Origin: Pseudidiomarina terrestris
GTDB taxonomy: Bacteria; Pseudomonadota; Gammaproteobacteria; Enterobacterales; Alteromonadaceae
Direction: 5' to 3'
Length of the DNA stretch: 64,000 nucleotides
Assembly: GCF_030466405.1 (NCBI RefSeq)
Contig: NZ_JAGGJF010000004.1
Location: 124,001-188,000 of the forward strand
Shown here: positions 9,281 through 18,890 of the stretch, piece by piece
Layout: every line of letters starts with the position of its first letter
Position numbering within the stretch: the stretch's first letter is position 1
Notes under the pieces: generated by a model
Databases searched by the model: none
The model's input: the letters and a program-made list of their open reading frames with translations, nothing else
What the model was told of the DNA's origin: nothing
Translations under genes and position numbers: made by a program

Positions 9281-11140
9281 CCCTTGCGCATCTAAACCAA
9301 GCTCAGCGCGCACTTCGTCCTGACTGCCGTGCTTTATAAAGTCATCGGGCAGGCCAATTTGCAGCAATGGAGTGCTGATGCCCTGCGCATGCAGATACTC
9401 ACCGACACCACTTCCAGCGCCACCCGCAACCACATTGTCTTCCACCGTGATGAGCAGGGCATGACGTTCGGCGAGGTTGCGAATCAAGTCTTCATCAAGC
9501 GGCTTCACGAAACGCATATCGGCCACTGTAGCATCAAGCGTCTCGGCACAGGGCAGGACGTCGTTTAGTACAGTCCCAAAGCTTAATATCGCAATTCTGG
9601 GCGCGGCTGCTTCGCTGCTGGCTTCGCGCAGGATCCGACCTTTGCCGATGGGCAGTGCTTGCAGATCGCTGTCGATGCTGCACCCGGTACCATTACCCCG
9701 CGGGTAACGCACGGCAGCAGGTTGTTGTAACTTATGGCCGGTATACAGCATGTTACGACATTCATTTTCATCGCTTGGCGCCATCACCACCAGGTTGGGA
9801 ATGCAGCGCAAGTAGCTGAGATCGAATGCGCCTTGGTGGGTGGGTCCATCAGCACCGACAATTCCGGCCCTGTCGATGGCAAAAAGCACCGGTAAACTTT
9901 GCAGCGCAACATCGTGAATGAGTTGGTCGTATCCGCGCTGTAAGAAGGTTGAGTAGATAGCGACCACCGGATGATAGCCGCCTATGGCTAAACCAGCGCC
10001 AAAAGTTACGGCGTGCTGTTCAGCGATAGCAACGTCAAAATACTGTTTCGGAAAGCGCTGGGAAAACTCGACCATACCAGAGCCTTCGCGCATTGCCGGG
10101 GTGACGGCCATCAACTTGTCATCCTGGCTGGCCATTTCACAGAGCCAGTCGCCGAATACCTTTGAGTACGAAGGCGTTGCCGCTTTTTTCGTGGGTAAGG
10201 AGGTCGTGGCTGGATCAAATTTTGGCACGCCATGATAGCCAATAGGATCTTTTTCTGCAGGCTCGTAACCTTTGCCTTTGCGGGTCACTATGTGCAGGAA
10301 TTGCGGGCCTTTCAGATGGCGCATATTGCGTAACGTCGACACCAGTAGATTGACGTCATGGCCATCGATCGGACCAATGTAATTAAAGCCCAGCTCCTCA
10401 AAGATGGTGCCTGGAGCGACCATACCTTTCATGTGCTCTTCTGCGCGGCTGGCAAGGTGCTGGATACCCGGCATGCCTTGCAGCAGCTTCTTGCTGCTCT
10501 CGCGCAATGAAGTATAAAACCGGCCCGACAGCACGCGTGCCAGATGGTTATTCAAGGCACCAACGTTTTCAGAAATCGACATATCATTGTCGTTCAGAAT
10601 CACCAGCATATCAGGCTTAATATCACCGGCATGATTGAGCGCCTCGAACGCCATACCGGCAGTCATTGCGCCATCACCGATAATCGCCACGACTTTCTTT
10701 TCAGAGCGCTCGCGTTCGGCGGCGATGGCCATACCTAAAGCGGCACTGATTGAGGTACTGGAGTGACCCACACTCAGGGTGTCGTACTCACTCTCGGGGC
10801 GCCATGGGAACGGATGCAGCCCATCTTTTTGTCGAATCGTGTGCAACTGATGCTTACGCCCCGTCAGGATTTTATGCGGGTAGGCCTGATGGCCGACGTC
10901 CCAGACCAATTGGTCATATGGCGTGGCGTATACGTAATGCAAGGCAACGGTCAGTTCGACCGTACCCAGTCCAGATGCGAGGTGGCCACTGCTGCGACTG
11001 ACCGAGCTGAGTAAAAACTCACGGACTTCAGCACATAGCTGTGGTAACTGACGTTCATACAAGGTGCGCAAATCCGCTGGATTGTCGATACCGTCAAGCA
11101 ACGGATAAGCATCGTGAGATGAACGAGACGAAGATGTCAT
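9242..11140 (-). CDS. dxs: 1-deoxy-D-xylulose-5-phosphate synthase
   Basis: A 632-residue thiamine-diphosphate enzyme, the first step of the MEP isoprenoid pathway (pyruvate plus glyceraldehyde 3-phosphate). It has [13 protein letters not shown] from residue 83, the ThDP/Mg motif GDGAMT (155-160) with NDND (183-186), and the transketolase-like C-terminal half with [15 protein letters not shown]. It is the last gene of the xseB-ispA-dxs operon and starts 4 nt after ispA. ThDP dependence links it loosely to thiL and thiI nearby. Its C-terminal codons overlap pgpA on the other strand. Confidence 0.98.
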   Translation of the reverse strand: MTSSSRSSHDAYPLLDGIDNPADLRTLYERQLPQLCAEVREFLLSSVSRSSGHLASGLGTVELTVALHYVYATPYDQLVWDVGHQAYPHKILTGRKHQLHTIRQKDGLHPFPWRPESEYDTLSVGHSSTSISAALGMAIAAERERSEKKVVAIIGDGAMTAGMAFEALNHAGDIKPDMLVILNDNDMSISENVGALNNHLARVLSGRFYTSLRESSKKLLQGMPGIQHLASRAEEHMKGMVAPGTIFEELGFNYIGPIDGHDVNLLVSTLRNMRHLKGPQFLHIVTRKGKGYEPAEKDPIGYHGVPKFDPATTSLPTKKAATPSYSKVFGDWLCEMASQDDKLMAVTPAMREGSGMVEFSQRFPKQYFDVAIAEQHAVTFGAGLAIGGYHPVVAIYSTFLQRGYDQLIHDVALQSLPVLFAIDRAGIVGADGPTHQGAFDLSYLRCIPNLVVMAPSDENECRNMLYTGHKLQQPAAVRYPRGNGTGCSIDSDLQALPIGKGRILREASSEAAAPRIAILSFGTVLNDVLPCAETLDATVADMRFVKPLDEDLIRNLAERHALLITVEDNVVAGGAGSGVGEYLHAQGISTPLLQIGLPDDFIKHGSQDEVRAELGLDAQGLEQRIRERIASM

Positions 11141-11144
11141 GCGA

Positions 11145-12032
11145 TTAATAATCCCGGTTTAACAACTGTTCTGCAAAGTTTTCTAGTAACTGTGTATTGT
11201 AGGGGATTCTGTGGAGGGCTTGAAGCGCTTTCTGGTGTAATTGCGTGAGCTTTGCCTGCGCGCCCTTCAGACCAAGCAATTGCACGTAGGTACTTTTGTT
11301 CGCGGCTACATCTTTACCGTTTGTTTTGCCGAGGGTTTCTGTCGAGCTGGTCACGTCAAGAATGTCATCCTGCACCTGAAACGCCAGGCCCAGCCAGGTC
11401 GCAAAATCGGTAAAATCATCGTAATACTGCTGCGCGTCATCGCTGCCGGCAAGCACCGCCAGCTGCACAGCAGCAGTAATCAGCGCGCCGGTTTTAAGCA
11501 CGTGCACTTGCTCAAGCTCGGCTTCGCTCAACTGCGCATTGGTGGCTGCCAGGTCCAGTGCCTGGCCACCGCACATGCCACGACTGCCGCTGGCATACGC
11601 TAACACCTGCAGCATCAGTAGCTGCCGCTCTGCACGCAGCTCAGGCTGAGGTGTACTTAACAACTCAAACGCCAGGGTCTGCAGGGCATCGCCAGCGAGA
11701 ATCGCCGTAGCTTCGTCAAAAGCGCGGTGACAGGTCGGTTGACCGCGGCGCAGGTCATCATCGTCCATGGCTGGCAAGTCGTCGTGTACCAGTGAATACG
11801 CGTGAATACATTCAATCGCCGCAGCAGCGCGGTCTAACACCTGCTCAGGGGCAGCACAGATGGCGCCAACCGAATAGGTTAAAAAAGGTCGCACCCGCTT
11901 GCCGCCCAGGATCAGGGCATGGCGCATTGCCGCCTGCAGTTTCGCGTCAGCGGAATTGTTTTCAGCGAGCTGTTGTTCAAGCACTGCATTGATATGTTCG
12001 CGCGGCGCTTTTAACAGAGAATCAAGGGTCAC
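11145..12032 (-). CDS. ispA: (2E,6E)-farnesyl diphosphate synthase
   Basis: A 295-residue short-chain prenyltransferase that makes farnesyl diphosphate for quinones and undecaprenyl carriers. Key motifs are GGKRVRP (43-49), the first aspartate-rich motif within [10 protein letters not shown] (84-93), CGGQALD (154-160) and the second aspartate motif QDDILD (221-226). The ATG overlaps the xseB stop in the common ATGA arrangement. Together with dxs downstream, it supplies isoprenoid precursors. Confidence 0.97.
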   Translation of the reverse strand: MTLDSLLKAPREHINAVLEQQLAENNSADAKLQAAMRHALILGGKRVRPFLTYSVGAICAAPEQVLDRAAAAIECIHAYSLVHDDLPAMDDDDLRRGQPTCHRAFDEATAILAGDALQTLAFELLSTPQPELRAERQLLMLQVLAYASGSRGMCGGQALDLAATNAQLSEAELEQVHVLKTGALITAAVQLAVLAGSDDAQQYYDDFTDFATWLGLAFQVQDDILDVTSSTETLGKTNGKDVAANKSTYVQLLGLKGAQAKLTQLHQKALQALHRIPYNTQLLENFAEQLLNRDY

Positions 12033-12271
12033 GACTCATCCTCTTCTGCGCCATCCGCGGCAAACGAAGTAAGTTCCTCTCCATTTTGTTGCTGCAGCAG
12101 TTGGCTGACCTTTTGTTCGGCCTGTTGCAGCTTTTGCTGACTGACACGAGACAAACGGACAGCTTTCTCAAACTGTTCAAGGGCTTGCTCGAGTGGCAGC
12201 TCTCCTTGCTCAAGTTGCACAACAATTTGTTCCAGTTCCTGGATGGCTTGTTCTAGCGATAAGTCACTCAT
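12029..12271 (-). CDS. xseB: Exodeoxyribonuclease VII small subunit
   Basis: An 80-residue helical protein with the XseB pattern: [31 protein letters not shown], then an acidic tail. It joins the large subunit XseA, whose gene is also in this window (33548-34888), to form a nuclease for single-stranded DNA. First gene of xseB-ispA-dxs, the same order as in E. coli. It is divergent from thiI, with 104 nt between the two starts. Confidence 0.95.
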   Translation of the reverse strand: MSDLSLEQAIQELEQIVVQLEQGELPLEQALEQFEKAVRLSRVSQQKLQQAEQKVSQLLQQQNGEELTSFAADGAEEDES

Positions 12272-12335
12272 AGCAGTACCTGTTGATGCTTGTGGCGCTC
12301 AAGTTACCCTGATTCCGATGTACGGTCAAATCAGG

Positions 12336-12341
12336 TATACT
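12336..12341 (+). promoter_or_regulatory. Putative -10 element for thiI
   Basis: The hexamer TATACT matches the sigma-70 -10 consensus at five of six positions and lies 35 nt before the thiI ATG. The -35 region is poor, so the assignment rests on the -10 only. Confidence 0.45.
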
Positions 12342-12375
12342 AGCGCGCTTTTAAAGTTATAGAAGTCATCCGGTC

Positions 12376-13875
12376 ATGAAATTTATTATTCGCTTACACG
12401 CTGAAATCACCATCAAGAGTAAAGGTGTCCGCAAACGTTACGGTAAAGTGTTGGTCAACAACCTGAAAAACATTTTAAAGCGCGTTGAGGTAGACGATTC
12501 AGCACCTATAAAAGTGCGGTGGTTATGGGACCGGATTGAGGTCGATGTCGCCAGTCAGGAGCCTCTCATTGCTGAACAGATCAGTGATGAGCTACAACGC
12601 ATCCCGGGCATTGCCTGGTTCAGTCGCTCCCATGAGTTAACGTTGAACTCCACCAGCGAAGCTGACTTTAAACCGATTCTGGAACAGGTACTGAGCTGCT
12701 GGGCGGAGCGACTGCGCCACCGTAGCTTTGCGGTACGAGTCAAGCGCAAGGGCACACATGGCTTCCGTTCGATGGATCTGGAGCGTTACATCGGTGGCGG
12801 TGTATTGCAGGAAGTGGCCGGTACCCGGGTGGCTCTGAAACAACCGGATATTGAACTAAGAATTGAAGTGGATAACGAAACCGTACGTGTGTTTGGTGAC
12901 AAACAGCATGGCCTTGGCGGCTTCCCACTCCCCACGCAGGAAACGGTTGTCAGCTTGTTGTCCGGTGGTTTTGACTCCAGTGTGGCAAGTTTTCAATTGA
13001 TCCGGCGGGGCGCACGGACACACTTTTGCTTTTTCAATTTAGGCGGCGATAGACACGAGACGGGCGTTCGACAAACGGCGTATTACCTATGGCAGACGTA
13101 TGCCAGTTCCCATCCGTTAAAATTTATCAGTATCGATTTCGCACCGGTAGTTGAAGAGATCCTGAGCCACGTGGATAACGGCTTGATGGGCGTGGTGTTA
13201 AAGCGTCAGATGTTGCGTACCGCACAGATCGTTGCACAACGTATCAATGCCAGTGCACTGGTCACGGGAGAGGCGTTGGGGCAGGTTTCGAGTCAGACCT
13301 TAAGCAACTTGAGCGTGATTGACGAAGCAGTTGACACCCTGGTTCTGCGGCCGCTGATCACCATGGACAAACAGGAAATCATTAACCTTGCCGAGCGTAT
13401 CGGCACCGCCGATATTGCGCGTAGCATGCCGGAATATTGTGGTGTCATATCGATCAAGCCGACGGTGAAAGCGCAGCGTGATGCGGTACTGGACGCCGAG
13501 GCCAAGCTGGATCCTGAACTGCTGGAACGGGTGGTCCGGGCAGCAAACGTTGAAGATGTGCGGCATATCGGTGAAGCAACCGACGCTCAGGTTCATCCCG
13601 TCAGTACTGTAGATGCGGTAGAACAAGGTGAAGTGATCATTGATATTCGCAGTCTTGATGAGCAGGAGGCCAAGCCCCTGAAGCACTTGCCGGAAGGGGT
13701 GTCGCAGCACAACATTCCGTTTTTTAAGCTGGCAACAGCCTTCGCTGACCTTGATCCAGAGAAACATTATCTTCTTTATTGTGAAAAAGGTGTAATGAGT
13801 AAGCTTCAGGCTCTTTACTTACAGGAGCAAGGCTATAACAATGTAGGCGTTTATCAACCTCGTCGTGAGCGTTGA
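12376..13875 (+). CDS. thiI: tRNA 4-thiouridine synthase / thiazole sulfur carrier ThiI with rhodanese domain
   Basis: A 499-residue protein that adenylates U8 of tRNA and transfers sulfur to it; it can also pass sulfur to ThiS in thiazole synthesis. Domains: an N-terminal ferredoxin-like/THUMP region to about 165, a PP-loop domain with SGGFDSS at 196-202, and a C-terminal rhodanese domain from about 400. The two cysteines used in catalysis in E. coli appear as Cys355 (MPEYCGV) and Cys469 (LLYCEKGVMS). This is the long, rhodanese-bearing form of enteric type. No TPP riboswitch was seen upstream. Confidence 0.97.
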   Translation: MKFIIRLHAEITIKSKGVRKRYGKVLVNNLKNILKRVEVDDSAPIKVRWLWDRIEVDVASQEPLIAEQISDELQRIPGIAWFSRSHELTLNSTSEADFKPILEQVLSCWAERLRHRSFAVRVKRKGTHGFRSMDLERYIGGGVLQEVAGTRVALKQPDIELRIEVDNETVRVFGDKQHGLGGFPLPTQETVVSLLSGGFDSSVASFQLIRRGARTHFCFFNLGGDRHETGVRQTAYYLWQTYASSHPLKFISIDFAPVVEEILSHVDNGLMGVVLKRQMLRTAQIVAQRINASALVTGEALGQVSSQTLSNLSVIDEAVDTLVLRPLITMDKQEIINLAERIGTADIARSMPEYCGVISIKPTVKAQRDAVLDAEAKLDPELLERVVRAANVEDVRHIGEATDAQVHPVSTVDAVEQGEVIIDIRSLDEQEAKPLKHLPEGVSQHNIPFFKLATAFADLDPEKHYLLYCEKGVMSKLQALYLQEQGYNNVGVYQPRRER

Positions 13876-13899
13876 TGCAGTAACGAACAAGGATACTTA

Positions 13900-14280
13900 A
13901 TGAGTTCGAAAAACTTAGCGCGCGTTATTTTTATTCTGCTCCTGATTGCTGTGACGGCAGCCTTCCTGATGCAGATCTCAAGCGGAGACCTGCCGCGCGT
14001 TGAGCACCTGGACAAAGTGGTGCATTTTGGCTCATTTTTTGTGCTTGCCTGGGCGTTTCACCATGCGTTCCGCCTGCCGATATGGCTCGCTCTTATTGTT
14101 CTGACGGGCTACGGCTTGCTAATTGAGTATGTGCAGGAACTCTTGCCATACCGGGACTCGAGTTGGGGCGATTTGCTGGCCGACGGAGCCGGCGCAGCAA
14201 CGTTTTACTTGATTGCCTGGTGGCGCTTTGTGCGCCACCGCAAACAAAAGGCTAAGACTTCTTCTTCTTCTTCGACTTAG
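13900..14280 (+). CDS. VanZ-like family membrane protein
   Basis: A 126-residue protein with about four predicted membrane helices and the VanZ-like motifs LDKVVHFGSFFVLAW and GLLIEYVQELLPYRDSSWGDLLADGAGA. The biochemical role of these small VanZ proteins is unknown. It starts 24 nt after thiI and is probably in its transcript. The final codons encode a serine run (KTSSSSST) from a TTC repeat that simultaneously encodes lysines at the end of the opposing srmB gene; the overlap is 29 bp. Confidence 0.75.
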   Translation: MSSKNLARVIFILLLIAVTAAFLMQISSGDLPRVEHLDKVVHFGSFFVLAWAFHHAFRLPIWLALIVLTGYGLLIEYVQELLPYRDSSWGDLLADGAGAATFYLIAWWRFVRHRKQKAKTSSSSST

Positions 14281-15481
14281 CAGCGTCGGCCTTTTTACTT
14301 TTCTTCTTCTTGCTGCGCTTGCGTGGGTCCGGAAACTTATACTGAGGTTTAAGTTCGGCAAACACGCGGCGTTCAATTTTACTGTCCTGATAGCGCTCTA
14401 TACGGCCTAGTAGGTCAGCATCATGGGCTTCGACCAGGTTGACTGCGACACCGCTTTTGCCGGCGCGCGCGGTGCGCCCGATACGATGCAGATAGACATC
14501 CGCCTGGCGTGGTAAGTCATAGTTGACCACCAGCTCAATAGCTTCGATATCAAGGCCCCGGGCAGCAATGTCCGTAGCGATAAGCGTGGCGTCGGTATAG
14601 GTCTCCATACGGGCAATGATTTTCTGCCGCTCATCTTGTGGCATATCGCCCCGCAGGGTCAGATTCTTAATTTCTGCCGACCATAGCTTGGCAGATAACT
14701 CTTCTACTTTTTCACGGGTTCGGACAAAGACCACACGGCGGCCCGGGTAATCCTGAAGCAGACGGAGCAGCAGTTGCAGCTTGTGCTCGGCGGTATCAGC
14801 CTGATACCAGCGCTGCAGGATTTTACCTTTTTCACGCTTAGGCGGCTGCACCACAATGTGCTGCGGATCATTTTGTATCGCCGCGGAAAACTTCAGCACC
14901 CCGGGACTTTCCAGGGTTGCTGAGAACAGCAGCGACTGTTTCAGGTGTAAGGCATTCTGCGCGATCATTTTCACCGATTCAGCAAAGCCCATGTCCAACA
15001 TGCGATCCGCTTCGTCAATAATGAGCCACTCGATATGTTCAAGCTCATACTGTCCGGCATTTAATAAATCAAGCAACCGACCGGGTGTGGCGACCAGAAT
15101 ATCGTGCGGTGCTTCGAGCAGCTGATGTTGACTACCATAGTTCACGCCACCTGTGATCAGCACAGAACGCAGTCCGGTGGTTTCCTCAAAGGCATCCGCT
15201 TGCTCAGCAATCTGCTGCGCCAGTTCACGGGTTGGTGCTAGAATAAGCACACGCGCGCCGCCTGGTTGCTGGCGCGGGAAGTCAATCAGATGCTGCAGGG
15301 CCGGTAACAAAAAGGCCAGCGTTTTTCCGGTGCCTGTCGGTGAATTGACTAATAAGTCCTGGCCAGCCAGCGCCAGCGGGATAACCGCTTGTTGAACTTT
15401 GGCAGGCTTATTGAGCTCTGCGCCAAGCAGTACGTCAATGAGTTCATCATCGAGTTCGAGTTGATCCCAATCGGGGGTCAT
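14252..15481 (-). CDS. srmB: DEAD-box RNA helicase SrmB
   Basis: A 409-residue ATP-dependent RNA helicase. It carries Walker A PTGTGKT (48-54), PTRELA (83-88), DEAD (156-159), SAT (187-189), ARGLD (307-311) and HRIGRTARAG (332-341), and ends in a lysine-rich tail. Sequence similarity along its length (LPALQHLIDFPR, LLFSATLE, LVEAHD) and the divergent trmN neighbour, as in E. coli, support SrmB, which helps assemble the 50S ribosomal subunit. Its tail overlaps the VanZ-like gene end to end. Confidence 0.92.
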   Translation of the reverse strand: MTPDWDQLELDDELIDVLLGAELNKPAKVQQAVIPLALAGQDLLVNSPTGTGKTLAFLLPALQHLIDFPRQQPGGARVLILAPTRELAQQIAEQADAFEETTGLRSVLITGGVNYGSQHQLLEAPHDILVATPGRLLDLLNAGQYELEHIEWLIIDEADRMLDMGFAESVKMIAQNALHLKQSLLFSATLESPGVLKFSAAIQNDPQHIVVQPPKREKGKILQRWYQADTAEHKLQLLLRLLQDYPGRRVVFVRTREKVEELSAKLWSAEIKNLTLRGDMPQDERQKIIARMETYTDATLIATDIAARGLDIEAIELVVNYDLPRQADVYLHRIGRTARAGKSGVAVNLVEAHDADLLGRIERYQDSKIERRVFAELKPQYKFPDPRKRSKKKKSKKADAAKSKKKKKS

Positions 15482-15525
15482 GATGTGTTCCTTTATTCCA
15501 AACGATATGCTTCGTCGGGGTCAGC

Positions 15526-16227
15526 ATGGGCTTTCAATGCCAGCAATTTTATATCAAAGACGACCGATGTGCGATGAAAGTAAGCACAGATAGTCTTATT
15601 TTAGGAAGTTATGTGCCTGTTGCGGGAGTATGCCGTGCCCTGGATTTAGGCACCGGCTCTGGATTACTGGCGTTGATGCTGGCCCAGCGCCAGCCTATGC
15701 TGCGCGTCGATGCGATTGATGCAGATCAGGATGCGGTTGCCCAGGCGCGGGAAAACTTTATCGCATCGCCCTGGCCGGAGCGTATGACGAGTTATCTGGC
15801 TGACGTCGCCAGCTGGCAGGCAAGTCAGAACTACGATCTCATCATCTGCAACCCGCCTTATTTTCCGCAGCATCTTGCCAGTGCCACAGCAGCTCGTGAA
15901 ATGGCCCGCCAGGGCCTCGCCCCAGTCACGGCGTGGCTGGCTTGTGTGTTGCGTAACCTGAGCCCGTCCGGACAGTTTTATTGGGTCGTTCCTGCTGCTC
16001 AAAAGGCACCACGAACGGAGGCAGCGACTGCTTGCGGCTTGCAGTTGCGCGACGAACTGCTGGTTTACAGTACTTTGAGAAAAGGTCCGCGGCTGGTCAT
16101 TCAGGGCTGGCAGCGAGAGCCGTGCCAACATGTGCAGCAGCGCGAGTTGGTGATTCACGCTGGCAAAGGTTACAGCGCAGAATTTCGGCGCTTAACCGGC
16201 GAGTTTTACCTCGCCGGTTCAGGATAA
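15526..16227 (+). CDS. trmN: tRNA1(Val) (adenine(37)-N6)-methyltransferase
   Basis: A 233-residue SAM-dependent methyltransferase that modifies A37 of tRNA-Val. It has motif I as LDLGTGSG (39-46) and the N6-adenine catalytic motif NPPY at 109-112, preceded by the family N-terminus QFYIKDDRCAMKVSTD. Divergent placement next to srmB matches E. coli yfiC/trmN. The only good ATG is at 15526, giving a slightly short N-terminus; an LRR-like stretch expected just before it lies in another frame. The last codons contain a perfect 10-bp inverted repeat. Confidence 0.9.
   Translation: MGFQCQQFYIKDDRCAMKVSTDSLILGSYVPVAGVCRALDLGTGSGLLALMLAQRQPMLRVDAIDADQDAVAQARENFIASPWPERMTSYLADVASWQASQNYDLIICNPPYFPQHLASATAAREMARQGLAPVTAWLACVLRNLSPSGQFYWVVPAAQKAPRTEAATACGLQLRDELLVYSTLRKGPRLVIQGWQREPCQHVQQRELVIHAGKGYSAEFRRLTGEFYLAGSG
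16194..16219. repeat. Perfect 10-bp inverted repeat at the trmN 3' end
   Basis: AACCGGCGAG (16194-16203) and CTCGCCGGTT (16210-16219) are exact reverse complements with a 6-nt loop. The hairpin sits inside the last trmN codons, 18 nt before the end of the convergent metallopeptidase gene. No U-rich run follows on either strand, so it is not a canonical terminator, but a stem this stable between convergent genes could stabilise 3' ends or pause polymerase. Confidence 0.6.
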
Positions 16228-16237
16228 GAATTCTGAC

Positions 16238-17917
16238 TTAAAGATTCAGCACCGCTTTACCTTGGTTAAAAGTAATATCCACCGGGATACTAGCCGCGGA
16301 TAAACGATCCAAATCTGCCTGTAAGGTGGCGCCAACGTTGCCTTGCTGGGCAAAGAGTTCGCCAACCCCTTCATAATCGCCGTCGCCCTGCAAGGTCAGA
16401 ATTTTATCTGACAAGCTGGTCATGGCTGCGCGCATTGCGTCCATATCAACCGCATACTGGCCATTTTCATTGCGGGTAAACGCACCGGCATCGGCAAAAT
16501 AATTAAACCGGATCATATTGGCTTTGCCATGCGCGCTGGAGGCGCCGAACCGCACCGAACGGAAAATTCCTGCCAGGAAAGTGGTGTAATAGTCTTCCAA
16601 CTGGCCGTCTGTGATCACACCTTTTTCCAGCAACTGAGTGACCATATAAAGTCCGAGAATGTCAGCTTTACCTTCTTCCAGAGCTGAGGCATGCTCTTTC
16701 AGTGCTTCGCGGACGGTGGCGGAGCCATCTATAGTGTTTTTGATACCTAAACCATGGGCAACCTCATGGAACATGGTGTTGGCAAAAAAGGCATCGAACG
16801 TAATATGTGCGCGTTGCTCTGGCACAATCAACTCATCGGCAATCGGGAGCAGGATCTGATCGAACTTAGCCCGCATAGCGTTTTTGAGTTGCAGGCGGCG
16901 AGTGCCCTTTTGCAACTGCACTTGTTCATCGTTGGGTAAGTTAATCGCAATGGTTTTGCTGCCTGCGTTCGAATGCCCGGCGTAATACACCACGTCATAG
17001 GCATTTAATTGCGCATCAGAACCTGGTATTTCAGCCTTATACTCGGCCGCAACAGGTAAACCTCGTTGCAACTCTGGCAGATAGGCTGCGTACTTTTCTA
17101 AGCGCGCACTCCAGGCGAGATCCTTAATTAATACATAAGACTCAAAGCCCGCACGATAGCCATAAAGTTGATCTTCGTAGGTCTCGATCGGGCCCATGAC
17201 GATATCGATCTGATTTTCTGTCATGTCCATCCAGGCAAAATCTGAGGCCTGATAGCTATTGCTTTGAAAAGCGTCTGCCCGCAATTTCAGATACTCTGCA
17301 AAACTCTCGCTGGCAGCGAGTTCGGCGGCCTCACGAAGCAGGCGTGCCGCTTGTCCAAGTTCGTCGCGATAGGCTTCGTTATAAGGAATCGCATAGAGCT
17401 CACCGGCGTCATTGCGGCGCACCAAAGTGTATAAATCGATTTTACCGGCAAACTCGGCTTGCTCAAATTCCGCTTTACTCATATCCGTCGGATAAAAGTT
17501 AGCCCCGGCGGGCTTAGGCCCAAAGCCAGTCAGGAACGGCGTATTATTGTCGAGGCGGTCCCATGGGCCATAGTTGATTTGCGCGAACTTATGTACCTCG
17601 GGATCGTCCAGCGCATCAAGCAGCTGCTCTTTATCACCAGGAAAAGCTTGCTGCCAAAACAGCTCATCCATAATTTTCGAAGCATCGATCAGCAGCTTGA
17701 TCATTTGCTTTTGGTCGGCATTCAGGCGGCTGAGATCCGCGGTTAAATCGACCGGCTGGTAAATACCAAGGCGCTTTCCGGCGCCTTCTTTCAGCGTGTA
17801 TGCCGGCGCAGATGTCGCAGGCTCTGCCGCAGTTTTATTGGCCGTCTGTTGCGGGCCGCAGGCGCTCAGAGTGAGCAGCGCCAGCGCTGTTAAAGTCATG
17901 GAGGTTGAGCGTTTCAT
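16238..17917 (-). CDS. M49 (dipeptidyl peptidase III)-like zinc metallopeptidase lipoprotein
   Basis: A 559-residue secreted protein with a lipoprotein signal (LTLSAC, Cys20). The zinc site reads HEVAH at 384-388, followed by the downstream glutamate motif EEGKAD at 414-419, which resembles the EECRAD-type motif of peptidase family M49. Classical M49 enzymes have a six-residue HEXXGH; pentapeptide HEXXH variants occur in some bacteria. It would act as an aminodipeptidase at the cell envelope. It lies 40 nt after rdgC on the same strand. Family assignment is by motif only. Confidence 0.7.
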   Translation of the reverse strand: MKRSTSMTLTALALLTLSACGPQQTANKTAAEPATSAPAYTLKEGAGKRLGIYQPVDLTADLSRLNADQKQMIKLLIDASKIMDELFWQQAFPGDKEQLLDALDDPEVHKFAQINYGPWDRLDNNTPFLTGFGPKPAGANFYPTDMSKAEFEQAEFAGKIDLYTLVRRNDAGELYAIPYNEAYRDELGQAARLLREAAELAASESFAEYLKLRADAFQSNSYQASDFAWMDMTENQIDIVMGPIETYEDQLYGYRAGFESYVLIKDLAWSARLEKYAAYLPELQRGLPVAAEYKAEIPGSDAQLNAYDVVYYAGHSNAGSKTIAINLPNDEQVQLQKGTRRLQLKNAMRAKFDQILLPIADELIVPEQRAHITFDAFFANTMFHEVAHGLGIKNTIDGSATVREALKEHASALEEGKADILGLYMVTQLLEKGVITDGQLEDYYTTFLAGIFRSVRFGASSAHGKANMIRFNYFADAGAFTRNENGQYAVDMDAMRAAMTSLSDKILTLQGDGDYEGVGELFAQQGNVGATLQADLDRLSAASIPVDITFNQGKAVLNL

Positions 17918-17957
17918 AGAGCACCTATTGTTTGTTGTTTGAGTGGTAGCTACTGGT

Positions 17958-18866
17958 TTAATCTACGCTTATCTCGTCACTAAATAAACGCACAAGTTCC
18001 GGAAACAACTCCGTAAGCTCGCCACTTAGCAGAGCAAAGTCAGCATCTATCTTTTGTTCCGGGGTAGCGTCAACGAGTTTATCCTGGTCGTCCAGCAGCA
18101 CATCTGTTGCTTTAAAGCGTTTGATGGCCATATCTTGCTCTAGCACCATGGTAATACGTTCCTGCCACTCTACAGCGAGTTTAGTGACTTGTTTGCCATG
18201 CTCTAAGTGCGCGGTAATTTCCGGGCTGGTCAACTCATGATTCTTGCAACGGATAATGCCACCTTCCTCATCGCTACTGCGCAGTTCTGCTTCATCACCA
18301 AAGACGAAGTCACCCGGCAGAGAGCCTTGTTTCAGCCATTGCGTGAAATACAGCTCGGTGGGCTGCTCGCTGAACCATGGTTTCACCGGCAGTGACCCGA
18401 GCGTGCTACGTAACAGTCCTAAAAAGTCTTCGGCCTGGGCACTGGCGGAAGCATCAACGACAACAATCCGATGGCGCATGTCGAGCATGCCCCAGGTCAG
18501 CTTGAAGCGAGTGAATGCTTGCGGCAGCAGCTGATGCACCAGATCTTCTTTTAATGATTGTTTTTCTTTACCGACCACACGGCGACCCTGGTCCGACTCA
18601 ATGGCTTCAATTTGCTCTTCGAGTTGTGCATTGACGACGCTTGCAGGTAAAACTTTTTCTTCTTTACGTGCGCAAAACAGGTACTGGTCGCCAATTTTGT
18701 GAAACAGTTCTTCGCTACGCGGGCCAAAGGGAGAGGACCAGCCAAAACTTGCTAATTCATTACGTCCACAGGGCTTAAACTGATGTTCAGTTAAAGGTGA
18801 TGCCAGCTCTTCTGGCAGTTGAAAATCATCAGCTAAAGTATAAATACGCAAATTGCGAAACCACAT
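17958..18866 (-). CDS. rdgC: Recombination-associated protein RdgC
   Basis: A 302-residue protein matching RdgC in length and in its opening MWFRNLRIYTL, the FKPCGRNELASFGW segment and the later KATDVLLDDQDKLVDATPEQK. RdgC forms a ring around DNA and limits RecA filament activity. It starts 24 nt after the end of the sensor kinase gene, so it may be co-transcribed with it. Confidence 0.95.
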   Translation of the reverse strand: MWFRNLRIYTLADDFQLPEELASPLTEHQFKPCGRNELASFGWSSPFGPRSEELFHKIGDQYLFCARKEEKVLPASVVNAQLEEQIEAIESDQGRRVVGKEKQSLKEDLVHQLLPQAFTRFKLTWGMLDMRHRIVVVDASASAQAEDFLGLLRSTLGSLPVKPWFSEQPTELYFTQWLKQGSLPGDFVFGDEAELRSSDEEGGIIRCKNHELTSPEITAHLEHGKQVTKLAVEWQERITMVLEQDMAIKRFKATDVLLDDQDKLVDATPEQKIDADFALLSGELTELFPELVRLFSDEISVD

Positions 18867-18890
18867 AACTTCGTTCCTTGGGGTTGGCTG

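Noticed and set aside
13300-13767. A 155-codon minus-strand frame inside thiI
   Set aside because: Antisense to conserved catalytic and rhodanese regions of thiI; no independent support.
15664-16158. A 164-codon minus-strand frame inside trmN
   Set aside because: Fully antisense to a conserved methyltransferase, with no ribosome site or protein family features.
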